From assembly GCF_900090045.1 (NCBI RefSeq), contig NW_021638284.1:1-64000 (forward strand): a stretch of DNA of 64,000 bases, written 5' to 3'. Position numbers and translations under genes: made by a program. The DNA comes from Plasmodium malariae (taxonomy: Eukaryota > Apicomplexa > Aconoidasida > Haemosporida > Plasmodiidae). Positions within the stretch are counted from its first letter, which is position 1. Every line of letters begins with the position of its first letter. Shown piece by piece: positions 53,601 to 64,000 of this stretch. The notes beneath the pieces are model-generated. The model was given only the letters and a program-made list of their open reading frames with translations, made no database searches and was not told the DNA's origin.

Positions 53601-54141
53601 TAGTACATATAGAGAAAAATACATTTATTTAGTATAATTAAATATAAAACAATATATATACTTTTTTAATTCAATCCTAATAATTACTTTTCCATATACA
53701 TCAACAAATAATATTTTTAGTAATACAAAGATAAAATATATATAAAGAAATATTATTTATAGTTAGAACATAAATATACACAAGTAATCAATAAAATTAT
53801 ATAAAATTTCCTACATTATATTAATTATAACGTACAAGTACATATTTTTCACACAAATATATGGAAATATGCAAATACATATAGTTAGCCAAAATATTCA
53901 ATTTAGATGAAACTATACTTTAAACTACAAATTAAAAAATATAAAAATATTCAAATTCACAAAAAAAAATAAGAATAACTTTTTTACTGTAGTTCACAAA
54001 TAAGACCAGTTAGATGTACATATATATGTAAAATTTAAGCAATTATGTAGATATATATTATTAATACTATTCAAATTATTGTACCCATTTGTCCTATTGA
54101 AGTTTTCGTTTCAGACAGAAAAATATTTCCTCTTATTCATT
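50651..54141. other. A/T-rich intergenic between fam-m and fam-l copy 3
   Basis: No supported gene in 3.5 kb. It holds the fam-m upstream element at about 51065-51095. A short ATG frame near 53140 followed by CAG/GTACC was noted but has no partner exon. From about 53600 it is 3' flank of fam-l copy 3. Confidence 0.5.
51065..51095 (-). promoter_or_regulatory. weakly conserved upstream element of fam-m
   Basis: AAAGAATATAGAGAATAT on the plus strand lies about 415 bp upstream of the ATG. It resembles the element upstream of the three fam-l genes, with similar flanking sequence. A regulatory role is inference. Confidence 0.3.
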
Positions 54142-55183
54142 TTATCTTTTCCTAAACTTAATTTTTTCATATTTTTTAACTTTTTTATGATAATAAACAA
54201 CTGCTGATATAAGTATGATACCTAGTATGAAGATAGGTACAAAATATATAAGAAATCCAAGAAACCCTGTTACACAGTAGTTTCCTTTAATATTTTTTGT
54301 TTCTACAACAGAATTTGTGAACCAACTTAAAGGTGATTTTGTCAGCCACACATACAAAGTTGCTATGGCGGGAGAAGTCTCCTTTGTAAAGATCTTTGAA
54401 AGATCTGTAAAATTTGTAAGATATGGATAATTACTAAGTTCACTACCTTGTACAGCAGGTGAAATAAAAACTATTAATTTAAACAAACCAAATGTAATCC
54501 CATATCCCCAAAAATTATCTAATATAAATGATATTAATAACACCAAAATTAGTAATAAAGGTAAAGCAAATCGTAGTCCGCATTTTTTGCGCATTATTTT
54601 TTTATATATTTTATCACTAATTGTTTTGTTTTTTTTTAGAAAGTCTACATAATCAAGCTCTTTAAATATTTTTTTTTCTAAATGGGAATATTTTTTCATT
54701 TCAAAGATACAAGATTTATTTTTCATACATATTTTATTGCCTCTTTCGTTCCTTGGTGCATATCCATTTGATGCCTTCTTTTTTATTGTGCTATCTTTTT
54801 CAATATAAGTTATATCGTTTTTATTGTTTACTCCAAGTGGTATCTCTTTCTTTAAACATACAATACTTGAATCCTTATCGTTATTATATTTTGCCAGTAA
54901 ACGATAATTTCGTATATATAATTTTCTATGATTTTTGTAGTATTCAACAAAAGATTTGTTATGTGTACTCTGAAGAAACAAAAAAAAAATTTATCATTTA
55001 CTCATATGTAAAAAATCACACAAAAAAAAAGTACTAACAAAAAAAAAAATAACACAAAAAACATAATACATATATCTTTATGTAATAATACCATACCTTA
55101 TAAATGTAAAAATGATATATCCAACTTAAAAGGATAAAAGTAGAAACCTTATAAAATAACAATAACCTAAATTTTTGTTCCAT
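54142..55183 (-). CDS. fam-l: fam-l family protein, copy 3
   Basis: Two-exon model. Exon 1 is 55097-55183 (87 nt; MEQKFRLLLFYKVSTFILLS, ending FYIYK), donor AAG/GTATGG, a 127-bp intron, acceptor TTCAG. Exon 2 is 54142-54969; total 304 residues, the longest fam-l here. R-L-L-A-K is at 52-56 within RNYRLLAKYNNDKDS, PEXEL-like but with Lys in the fifth position. The hallmark KKIFKELDYVDFLKKNKTIS is at about 128-147, followed by KKIMRKKCGLR. The first hydrophobic segment is at about 161-181, and a further weakly hydrophobic stretch at about 187-199 may be a re-entrant or amphipathic helix. The last transmembrane segment is at about 263-288, and the tail is KKVKKYEKIKFRKR. All splice signals are intact. 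Predicted exported; function unknown. A plus-strand frame at 54753-55037 is its shadow. Confidence 0.9.
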
Positions 55184-57360
55184 TATATAGAACATTAAAA
55201 TGGTAATATACTTGGTAGGGACACAATTCAAAATAAAATAATATTCTTTTTATTATAAAGGATACTATAATAATTCATTTATATTTTTATATGTTTATTT
55301 TATTTGTTTTTATAAAAACATTATAAAAAAGGTATAAACATAATCTTTTTTACAACAGTGACAGAACAGGAACTTTAATTAAAATAATATAAATTGAAAT
55401 CATTAATAAATATTAAATATACATAAATCATTTATTCAATTTAATAAAATGATTAAATAATTATTTTACTACTTTATTTCGAAGTAATATATATAAAATT
55501 ACTTATTATTGGAGATATTTATTATATGTAGAATATAGAACGTAGAGAATATAGATAATGCATTCATTTATACATTAAGAGCAGTATTAGTAATTTTATC
55601 GATGATTTCCTATTAATGATTCCAATTTTATGAACGGTATGTTTTTGAAAAGCTGGTTATTCCTAAAAAAATATTAATTATTTTAACAATATAACAGTAT
55701 AAGTTATAAATAAAATTTTTTTTTTATAAATTTTTGTTTTATATTGTGTTATAGTAATTAGATATTACATAAACATATACATTTTTTTATTCTTTTTAAC
55801 ATATGTAAAACATTATATTTATAATAAACAACCTAATATACTAAAAAGGTATATAGTTGAAAGATAATTAAAAACTTATCTTTTATTATTGCAAAACATT
55901 CTTTTAAAGTTATAATATTTAATCAGATCCAATATGTACTATTATTTCCAAATGAAAAATTCGTAAATTTATCGAGTTATCTTCATTTTTTTTTTAGTTT
56001 AATATATATTTAGAAGATATGTTATAAAAAAAATAATACGTAAACAAATAAAAGATAGAATAATTGTCATATAAACTTAATAATAATCTTGGTATAATAA
56101 TATATTTGTATAAATCTATTAGGTGCCATAATGAATATAATTTTACTTTAATATTTAAATAATTTTTATAAAATATTTTCAACTATAAAAATGACCTAAG
56201 ATAAAAAGTTAAGTAAGAAGTGTTCCTTAATTCCCTAATTTAAATATAAAGATTTATGAATCTAGAAATTCATTAAGTTCTATGAATAATTCATTTTTTA
56301 AAGGAAAACTGTATTATTAATTATTCATAATTACATACTTAAAATATGAAAAAAATATAGAAATTTATTAAAATATTTTTAAATAAAATAATTTATAAAG
56401 TATATGATGCTTATAATAAATTTTTCATTAAGTTATCTGTTATGTTTACCTTTAAATATTAAATGCATATGAATAAAAAAGTACCTGCGGTTTTAGTTTT
56501 AGTGCACGAAGAATCAAGTAATATATTAAAATTAAAAGTAACATATATTCAATATCTAAAAAAAACATTGAAATGTTTATTCACAACTATAACATAAAAG
56601 AGTATATTATTTAAAAATATTAATTACTTTACTAAATCAGAGAAGTCCTATAAATTGTGAATTTTGATATAAAATTAATTATTGAGTATTTTTTATAATA
56701 AATATATACATGAAACATTTAGTACGTAAAATTATTGTATATAAAGTACATAAGTTTACTGTACGTACTGAGAAATACCAATATCACATTTTTATGTATC
56801 CGAAAAATACATTACATATATATGTTATGACACAAAATTATATTACCCCCCCTAAATAAATTATAAAAATAAATCAATTGTACAAACATGGTAACTGTTA
56901 TAAATGTTTAATATGTAATTGTTTACATTTACATATCAATATATATTTGTATATTACCTGAGATCTATAACAAAATATTTTGAATATACAACAATTAATT
57001 TTTTTTAAAGTACAATTTCATTATTTATAAATAAAAATTTACTCAAATCATTAAAAAAAGTATTTCTGATAACAATATACTAATTGTAGCCAGGATTTAA
57101 CTTCGTTCCTTCCTATTTCTAAGGTTTATTCAATATAATTTACCGGATATACATAACCACTAAAATATATAATTAAGTAACTAACAATAATACAATTGTA
57201 TCTCCTTCCTTCGAAATAAAATATATACTTAGTTGTTCTTAAACGAATATATATAGCTAATTATATAATAAAATAAAAAATAAAAAAAGTAATAAAAATT
57301 GTACAATAGATTCTTATGTAACAGATGCTAAAGCGAAACGTACACATGCAAAATGTTTTA
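55184..57360. other. 5' flank of fam-l copy 3, no gene
   Basis: No gene. The flank is alignable to 1948-4080. The frames at 55034-55231 (which contains exon 1 of fam-l copy 3) and 55994-56182 are not separate genes. Confidence 0.55.
55528..55560 (-). promoter_or_regulatory. conserved upstream element of fam-l copy 3
   Basis: GTAGAGAATATAGATAATG on the plus strand, about 345-375 bp upstream of the ATG, in register with 2302-2333 and 20860-20898. Conservation is seen; function is inferred. Confidence 0.4.
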
Positions 57361-57700
57361 ATTTTTTTTCTTGGTATTATCTTTTCATTTCTACAAATAT
57401 AGTATTAAATCCTCTATATAATATTTTTTTAAAAAAAATATATTTATCTCTGCAAATGAATTGCACATAACATATATCAATTTTTTGCATAATTTATTGT
57501 ATTCAGATCCTGAATTATCAATAACATTACACTAAGCTTTTTCACCCAAATCTGAGTAAACATAATTATATTCATTGCCTAAATCATAATGTCAATTTCC
57601 AAATAATATATCATTGTACCCTTATTATTATCTAATAATAATATAATATTTGTTGAAACTGAAGTTCCATTGGTACTGTTCTACTTATTTAAAGTTTTAT
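57361..57700 (-). pseudogene. decayed copy C of small acidic exported-type gene
   Basis: The minus strand has one frame that reads GNEYNYVYSDLGEKA, then after a stop CNVIDNSGSEYNKLCKKLIY, VMCNSFAEINIFFLKKYYIE, DLILYL and, after two more stops, a lysine-rich end. This aligns with the C-terminal half of the 22568-22852 frame (GEKLLDKKYSCLICKPFYAI, YNLFKKLLHRG). At least four stops make it non-coding. It lies about 2.2 kb upstream of fam-l copy 3, as in the other two blocks. Confidence 0.5.
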
Positions 57701-60700
57701 CAAAAATATAATACCACAAAAAGTAAATATTTTTTTATTTATAATGAGACACATTTACTCATATATATCGGGAAATTTCTTATAAGTGTATATTTGTAAT
57801 ACAACTTAAAACATCTAACAAAATAAAGAAAATATTCTTCTATGTTATTTTTATATCACATTATTAAAATAAAAATTTATTCAAATAAAAAAGATGAATG
57901 TAAAAGTTTTAAATAAAACAAATATTTGTTTTTTAAATTTAGGGACAGATTATTTTATTTTATAACATATGTAAGCAGCTATAAGTTTTGGTGCATACAT
58001 ACAAAGTATTTATAAAAGGATATAGTTAAATTCATTGATATTTTATTTACTTAAAATTTTACTAAATTTACAAATAAATTGCAAATATAGAGGATAAAAA
58101 AAAAAAATTAAATTTTCAAATATTTTTTTTTAAATATTTCCAAAAATGTTCTCTATAAAAAATGTAACATCAAATACAATAATGTTACGTAGAACCAATT
58201 TTATTAGCGAATTGTCAATATATATATATATATATATATATTTTAATAGTTTAAAAGAACAATTCTAAACTTTTTTTTATCAATACATTTCATAAAAAAA
58301 ATAAAATAGCTTTTGTGGGGCATTAATAATTTAATTTATAATTATGATAAACAAAAAATATGCGAAGAGTACGCGTGCATTAACATATATTAAATTTGTA
58401 GTTATTACATTTTAGCTAAGTTTCTTAGTAATAATGTTTTTTTTTGTATAAGTTGTACCTTTTAAACACTATTTTGTAGTTGAATAATATAATATTATTT
58501 TATAACATATAATACTTTTCAAGGGTTAAAAAACAAAAATAATAAAGTACAAGTATTTTTTTATAGCAAAAAATGTAATTCAATATCTACCATATGCTTA
58601 CGGCATATAGAATATTTATGCAAGAAAAATTTCCAAATACCATTATAGGATTTAATTTATGTGCAAAGTATTTATTTTTTTATGTCGTACTATCTAATCT
58701 ATCTTTTTTATATATTCATGTCTTAATCTGCATGTCGAATACTAAAATTTCTATTTACTAGAAAAAAATCTATTTTTTTATTATAACCATAATAAAATTT
58801 ATTAAATTTAATAACCATAAAATTTGTAAATTTTATTCGCACTTTTTTTTTTGAAAAAAAATATAAATTTATAATTTCTATAGAAATGGTCATTTTGAAA
58901 AAAAGAATAAAAAAGTAAATATAGAAAAAAAATATATCTAGTAAACAAGATAAATAAAAACACAAATAAATTACCATAAAAAAAATATTTTGCATAAGAT
59001 AATTTATAACATAAATTATATAAATAAGAGATGATAAAAAATAATATATAAAATAACGTAAAATAAATTCTAATAAAATTCTTAATACATTATTTATCTT
59101 TTCGACAACTCCATGGAGAAGATACTAGTGTATGTATATTTTATTAATTTATAAATATATATTACTCCAAATTATATATTAAATGATTTCTTTCATGCAC
59201 TCCAAAAGAAGTTAAATATTTATGAATTATACCTATATAAGATAAAATAATAATGTACTTACTGTTCCTTGAATATAACGAATCTAGATATTTATAATAA
59301 TATAATATATTTAATATATTATTATAATTGTATAATAATAAATTGATAATAATTTATGTTAGCATATTATTTTTCTAAAGTCAAATTAGCTAAAAGAAAA
59401 TATGTAAAAACTTAAAATTTTTATTTTTCTCTATAATACATATTATCCTACATTATTTCACAAAAATAATACAATTATTTATTTATTTCATTCTTTCGTA
59501 TTCATAATGTCCATGCATTGACATAGGTATATTTAAAAATATTTTTCTTTTTAAAACTTTAAATAATTCTTCTATGTGGATATCTCTTTGTCAACATTTA
59601 CTGATTTGTGGTAATTTAAATGAGTATAACTGTACTATTTAATAAATAATACAATCTGTTATGAAGAATACATGACGATAAATATTATATAAATATATAA
59701 GCTTCTATTTATTTGTTATCTTCTAAAATTCCTTGTAATTAATGTAGTTGGTAATTTATAGAGTATTAATTTTTACTTACATTATTTTATTCAAGTTGTA
59801 TTTTTTTAAAATATTCATGCAAATTTAAATTAACTATGCATATTCAGTAAAATAAAAGAGTAAACTATAAAAAATTTCCTTTTTTTTGAAATATTTAATT
59901 AGGACTTGAGTTAATACATATAACATTTGTTTACGTTATTATTATATATATATATATTTATTTTATATACGCACATCTATTAATTCATATATATATATTT
60001 ATATCAATCCCTTAAAATCTTTTAAATTATTATATATATAATGTCACTTGTAATATTTCTTTCTCGCAATTATACTTTTTGCAATTATAGATTAGTTTTT
60101 TTTTTAATTTAACATGTTCTTAAGATTATAATAAGGCATATGTCTTTCTTTACTTTAGTGTAATGCTTAAAAATTAAATGATGTGCGTTATATAAATATT
60201 CAGTGAAATAATTAATTTCCTATTATTTCATTAAGTAATGCCCTTTCAATCTTTCCTACTATAGATCTATTAAATCTTTTTTATGATACTATTACTACTA
60301 TGTTTCTAATAGATGTATGTTAACAGAAACATATATATGATAAAATAACCTATAACATGTGGACAATTACAACATTATCTATGTATTCTTTATACTATTC
60401 TAGATATTTACTAGTATTTATTTTTTCTAATTAATGTTTTTTTATAAAACATATATAGAATTTCAATATCACAAATATGCTTACAGAAAAAATAAAATTA
60501 CAAAAAATACGGTAAAATATATTTTTTTAAGCTTCATTGAATTAATTCTTTATGTACATCTTTGCATAAGAAAGTTGTTTCTGCATATTCTTCATTATTA
60601 CATATGTAAACATCCTTACATGTTTGTATATACATTGTGAATATTATAAAAATGTGCATTCATGCATAAGTCCATCTTACACATAAGCATATCTATGGGT

Positions 60701-61594
60701 ATGTAAAAACTTTGTCCCATCGCATTATGACACACTTATAACTTTTACGTTTTTCCTTTATACCTTTGAAGTTTACATACTTGCATTTTTTACATTTGTA
60801 TATTTGCCTTCTTAAAGTTTATAATGAATGTACTAATTATTACTCGGTAAGGGAATATGTGATAAAGATCATAAAAAGTACGTGTGCAATTTTCATTTAG
60901 TATAATATGGAATACTGTTAAACGAATTTACTGTGCAACTAATTAATTTAAAAAATTCTTTGTTTAGATGGATTGTATATTTGATCATATTCCTTTTCTC
61001 ATTAATGTCTTTAAGTGAAATAGCTACTTCAGTGAATTTTATACATTGGTTGTATTATCTCTTGTCGTATATCAGACTTTTATTTTTTTTCTCGTTCTTT
61101 TCTATATGCATAAACTTTTACATGGGCACATCTACAAAGTGGACATGTGTAAAGGTAATGAAGATAAATATGAGTACACAAATTTTCAACAAGCAAAAGT
61201 TTGTATATAATGCATGCATGTGTATTCATCTACAATTTTTCTACATAAATATTCTAACACCTATAAAAAATGATAGTTTATGAAATAAAACGAAAAAAAA
61301 AATATATATACGTTCGTATTATATTTATAAATAAGAAGGCACTCATGAATGGTGCTATCATGGGTACACATATAGGCATATACTTAATTGTGCCTTCACA
61401 ACTTTTCAGTTAATTTTATACATAAAATTACATACGGACTATAGACAAATTATTCTATTTATTTTGTTTTAAGTAATCTATGTGTACATTAGCGTCTTTA
61501 TAAAATTATTCATATGAGAAAAAATTGTAAAAAAGTACTTATGCAAACGTGCACAAAATTTAATCATAATAATTTGCAGAATTGATATTGTAAA
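57701..61594. other. intergenic, passage to less A/T-rich sequence
   Basis: To about 58450 it belongs to duplicated block copy C; TA runs lie near 58219-58242 and 59944. The minus-strand frame 58723-58995 is poly-A derived. From about 60500 the sequence has more G and C (for example CATTCATGCATAAGTCC near 60658). A plus-strand frame at 60933-61283 opens from GTG and includes a T-rich acceptor-like GTTTAG and a donor-like AAAG/GTAATG, but I cannot build a gene from it. Confidence 0.45.
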
Positions 61595-61720
61595 ATGAAA
61601 AAAAATAAAGCACATCATAGAAAATTCATTTTATTCTGGTTTTTTGTTATAATTTTATTATGTGAACTTTTTCCAGGAGTAATAGCTTCCATAAGAACTT
61701 TTAAAAATATGATCAAATAA
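61595..61720 (+). CDS. small ORF with strong signal peptide
   Basis: A 41-codon ATG-to-TAA frame starts MKKNKAHHRKF, then has the hydrophobic core ILFWFFVIILLCELFPGVIA and a short polar end IRTFKNMIK. This is a textbook signal peptide or single-span leader: basic n-region, hydrophobic core, small residues at a likely cleavage point. It may be a complete micro-ORF or the first exon of a spliced gene; a GTAATA inside the frame (at GGA/GTAATA, about 61678) would be a usable donor. I could not find a matching downstream exon, though a histidine-rich open frame lies at 61753-61938. Chance is possible at this length. Confidence 0.3.
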   Translation: MKKNKAHHRKFILFWFFVIILLCELFPGVIASIRTFKNMIK

Positions 61721-62703
61721 TTCAAAGTATTTTACCATATATAAAAATAAATATGCATTTTGTGAAATTTAGAAAGGTACATATGTTTAAACACGTGTTA
61801 AAAAATAATCCTATTGAGTGCATTCATAAACATACACATATGCATGTGCACATACATGTACATGGTGTGTCAACATGTGCGATTCATAAAAAATTTTCTA
61901 ATAAAATAGATTTCATTTTTTATAATTCCAAATCTTAGTGGAGTACATTATTACAAATTTTTTTCGACAGTTTTTCTTCTTCGTACACGATGTAAAACAA
62001 GAAAAAATAAGGTAACAATATATTGCGAACTGTTACTCATCCTTTTGTTTTTAGATTTTTTTTTTTTCATGTTTTTCTTGTATTAACGTTTTATTATATA
62101 TCTGTCTCTTTTTTATGGAAGAATATCTTTCTAATTGACCACTTACCAAGTAAAACAAAGTAGAAAGAAACATATTTTAAAATGTATATTACACTTATAT
62201 ATTTGTTATTCTTAATCATAAATTATGTTATTTTGTATTTTTTGTTTCTATTTTTCATTTTTCTTGTTCTACTTTCGCATGTCTACCAACTATCGTATTT
62301 CTACTTCTCTGTTCTCCCTTTTCCCGATTTACTTTCTTTCAAGAAGATTAATTCTCATTTGTATAATATAATTTAACCTAAAAACAAGGAAATATATTGT
62401 TCATTATGCGCACTTCACTATTTTTTCAATGTACATGTTATCAGTACTCTCTATTTACCTTTTTCTGTTTTACTAATGTTTTTGCACGCATTCACCTTTA
62501 CTAATTAATGGTTCAACGAATATTATACCAAAAACGGAAAGTCACTTAAAATTTAGAATTATATTTACATATATTCCACCAATTATTATAACAGTTCAAT
62601 AGTGTTTTCCTAGTTCAGTAATTATTCAGTGTCAAAATCCGAATTATATATTTTTATTTTTATAAAAATTCCTATACAATTTAGTTCACATAATAATCAA
62701 TAA
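61721..62703. other. intergenic with CA/TG-rich alternating tract
   Basis: At about 61827-61865 there is an alternating purine-pyrimidine tract (ACATACACATATGCATGTGC and onward) of a kind seen in Plasmodium intergenic DNA. Read in the frame 61753-61938 it gives a histidine-rich stretch HKHTHMHVHIHVHG, probably a by-product of the repeat. The frame 62182-62376 is T-rich low complexity. No gene supported. Confidence 0.45.
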
Positions 62704-62889
62704 TTTTATTTTTTTAATTATAATTTTTCGAATATTAATTCAAGAAAAAACAAAAAAGGAAAAAAGGTAGGTAAAAGTGTTAAATATGAAGGTGAGGTAA
62801 AAGATGGAAATATAAAAGATAGGAAGAAAGGGAAAAATAAAAGTGAAAAACTTCCTAAAAAATACATGTACATTAGTAAAATATATTAA
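62704..62889 (+). other. lysine-rich open frame over a purine tract
   Basis: The plus strand is open for 61 codons without ATG, ending TAA at 62887. It reads KKGKKVGKSVKYEGEVKDGN, IKDRKKGKNKSEKLPKKYMY. The DNA is a purine-rich tract of about 110 bp (62742-62852) using G-containing codons, unlike the neighbourhood. It could be an exon of an unrecognised gene or just a purine tract. Confidence 0.2.
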
Positions 62890-64000
62890 TTAATCGCATA
62901 TACATGTAAATATTTATAAATGATTAAGAAATAAATTAAAAAAAAAAATGAAAAAATATAATTATATATATAAAATGGAGACATACAAATATGAAACAAC
63001 AGTTATTGAATCTATTGAAAGAAATAATGAAATAAAAAAAACAAGGCACAAAAAAAATAGGAAAGAAGCACGAAAAAATAAGAACATATTCAATGTTATA
63101 AATAAATTATTATTCTTCGAATGATAAAAGTAATATGTGTAAAACATTTTTATCTTCCAACTTATAGCTGTAGCTCCGCTCAAATATACACATATATATA
63201 AGAAATATGTTAATAATAATAAAATCATAACAATTATATAAATGATTCCTTTATTTTATTATTTTAAATAATAGCTAAATATTTTATTATGTGCATAAAT
63301 TACTAAATTTTAATTTATTTTTATTTATATTAAAAATTGCATTACCATATCTTGTATACATATCATCATATTATACTATTTAAAACAAATTATGCCATAC
63401 GGATTAAATTACCTATCATATAAAAATTAACTAACCACATAATAATTTATCAATCATCTATATGTTATTTGCTTATTTATATATTTTCTGTCTGCAAAAT
63501 AATTTTTTCTTTTACCTAAAATCAAGAAAATTCTAATTAAGTTTTTTTTTGTTTTTAATTGTTATAATATTTTGTATTATATGAAATATAATATTACATA
63601 AATTCAGATACACTGCAAATTAACATATAATATTGATGAATTTTATTAATATATATTTTCCAATAAAAGTTCACTAAATATATTAACTTTTGTTTTTATT
63701 CTTAGTGTACAAAAATAGTTATTTTTTAACATTATATATAACTAGAAATAAATCACAAATTATAACACTAAACAAATATATTTATATATTATTTAATTAA
63801 TTATTAAGTAAATAATAATATTTAAATTATTATATATAAAATATTACTTATTCATTAGCTGAAACTAAAAGTATAAAAAATGTAAAATATAAATGCCTTT
63901 GTATATATTCTTTCACACTTAGATGTTCCATCGTAGATTTAATAATAATTATTATTTTAAAAAAACACAGTAAATTTTAAACTTATTTCTAAGTATCATT
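62890..64000. other. A/T-rich sequence to window end
   Basis: No gene supported. The minus-strand frame 62962-63228 is hydrophobic low-complexity sequence opposite an A-rich run. Confidence 0.45.

Larger units (their letters stand above)
54142..58450. repeat. duplicated fam-l/small-gene block, copy C
   Basis: Counterpart of 986-5200 and 19565-23600. By eye it is closer to copy A than to copy B in the 5' flank, for example CCTAAAAAAATATTAATT near 55661 versus CCTAAAAAAAATATTAATT near 2434. Ends are approximate. Confidence 0.55.

Noticed and set aside
54753..55037. Plus-strand 94-codon frame
   Set aside because: Antisense to fam-l copy 3 exon 2 and intron.
58723..58995. Minus-strand 90-codon hydrophobic frame
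   Set aside because: Made of Phe/Ile/Lys codons from A-runs, with no splice context or family resemblance.
60933..61283. Plus-strand 116-codon frame with hydrophobic start
   Set aside because: Opens from GTG only. Acceptor-like and donor-like sites are present, but no consistent gene could be assembled, so it is mentioned only in the intergenic entry.
62182..62376. Plus-strand 64-codon frame rich in Leu/Phe/Ile
   Set aside because: A pyrimidine-rich tract gives this composition in any frame; no conservation evidence.

Overview
The window is extremely A/T-rich with no bacterial features. Its recognisable genes are short two- or three-exon eukaryotic genes whose introns are about 120-136 bp, start with GT, end in AG and are T-rich before the acceptor. 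The encoded proteins are fam-l (three loci), fam-m (one), PIR (two nearly complete, two decayed), two other putative exported two-transmembrane proteins, and remnants that look like STP1/SURFIN. fam-l and fam-m are known from Plasmodium malariae and its close relative P. brasilianum, so I read this as a P. malariae-type subtelomeric region.

Layout. 1-5.2 kb: a fam-l gene with a broken signal exon, then a decayed small exported gene. 6.3-8.4 kb: an unidentified fragment and an intact putative exported gene. 11.7-12.8 kb: an STP1/SURFIN-like pseudogene. 15.5-16.3 kb: an intact putative exported gene with a canonical PEXEL. 19.6-23.6 kb: an intact fam-l gene and the best-preserved copy of the small acidic gene. 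26.2-27.3 kb: PIR gene 1. 31.1-31.9 kb: an unidentified decayed fragment. 34.2-35.5 kb: an STP1-like pseudogene on the plus strand. 37.5-38.7 kb: PIR gene 2. 44.5-46.6 kb: two decayed PIR genes in divergent orientation. 49.8-50.7 kb: fam-m. 54.1-58.5 kb: an intact fam-l gene and the third decayed copy of the small gene. From about 60 kb the base composition is milder, suggesting approach to the chromosome core; it holds a small ORF with a strong signal peptide. Every intact gene before 60 kb is on the minus strand.

How the parts relate. Most content arose by duplication. A block of roughly 4 kb (fam-l plus a small acidic gene about 2.1 kb upstream) occurs three times, and a block of at least about 5 kb carrying a PIR gene occurs twice, about 11.2 kb apart. 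The fam-l, fam-m and two other exported genes share one design: an 87-nt first exon encoding a 29-residue hydrophobic leader, a phase-0 intron, and an R-x-L motif at residues 52-58. This fits export into the host red cell, but that function is inferred from family knowledge. I saw no tRNA, rRNA, CRISPR or transposon. All splice models were made by eye; repeat boundaries and pseudogene ends are approximate.
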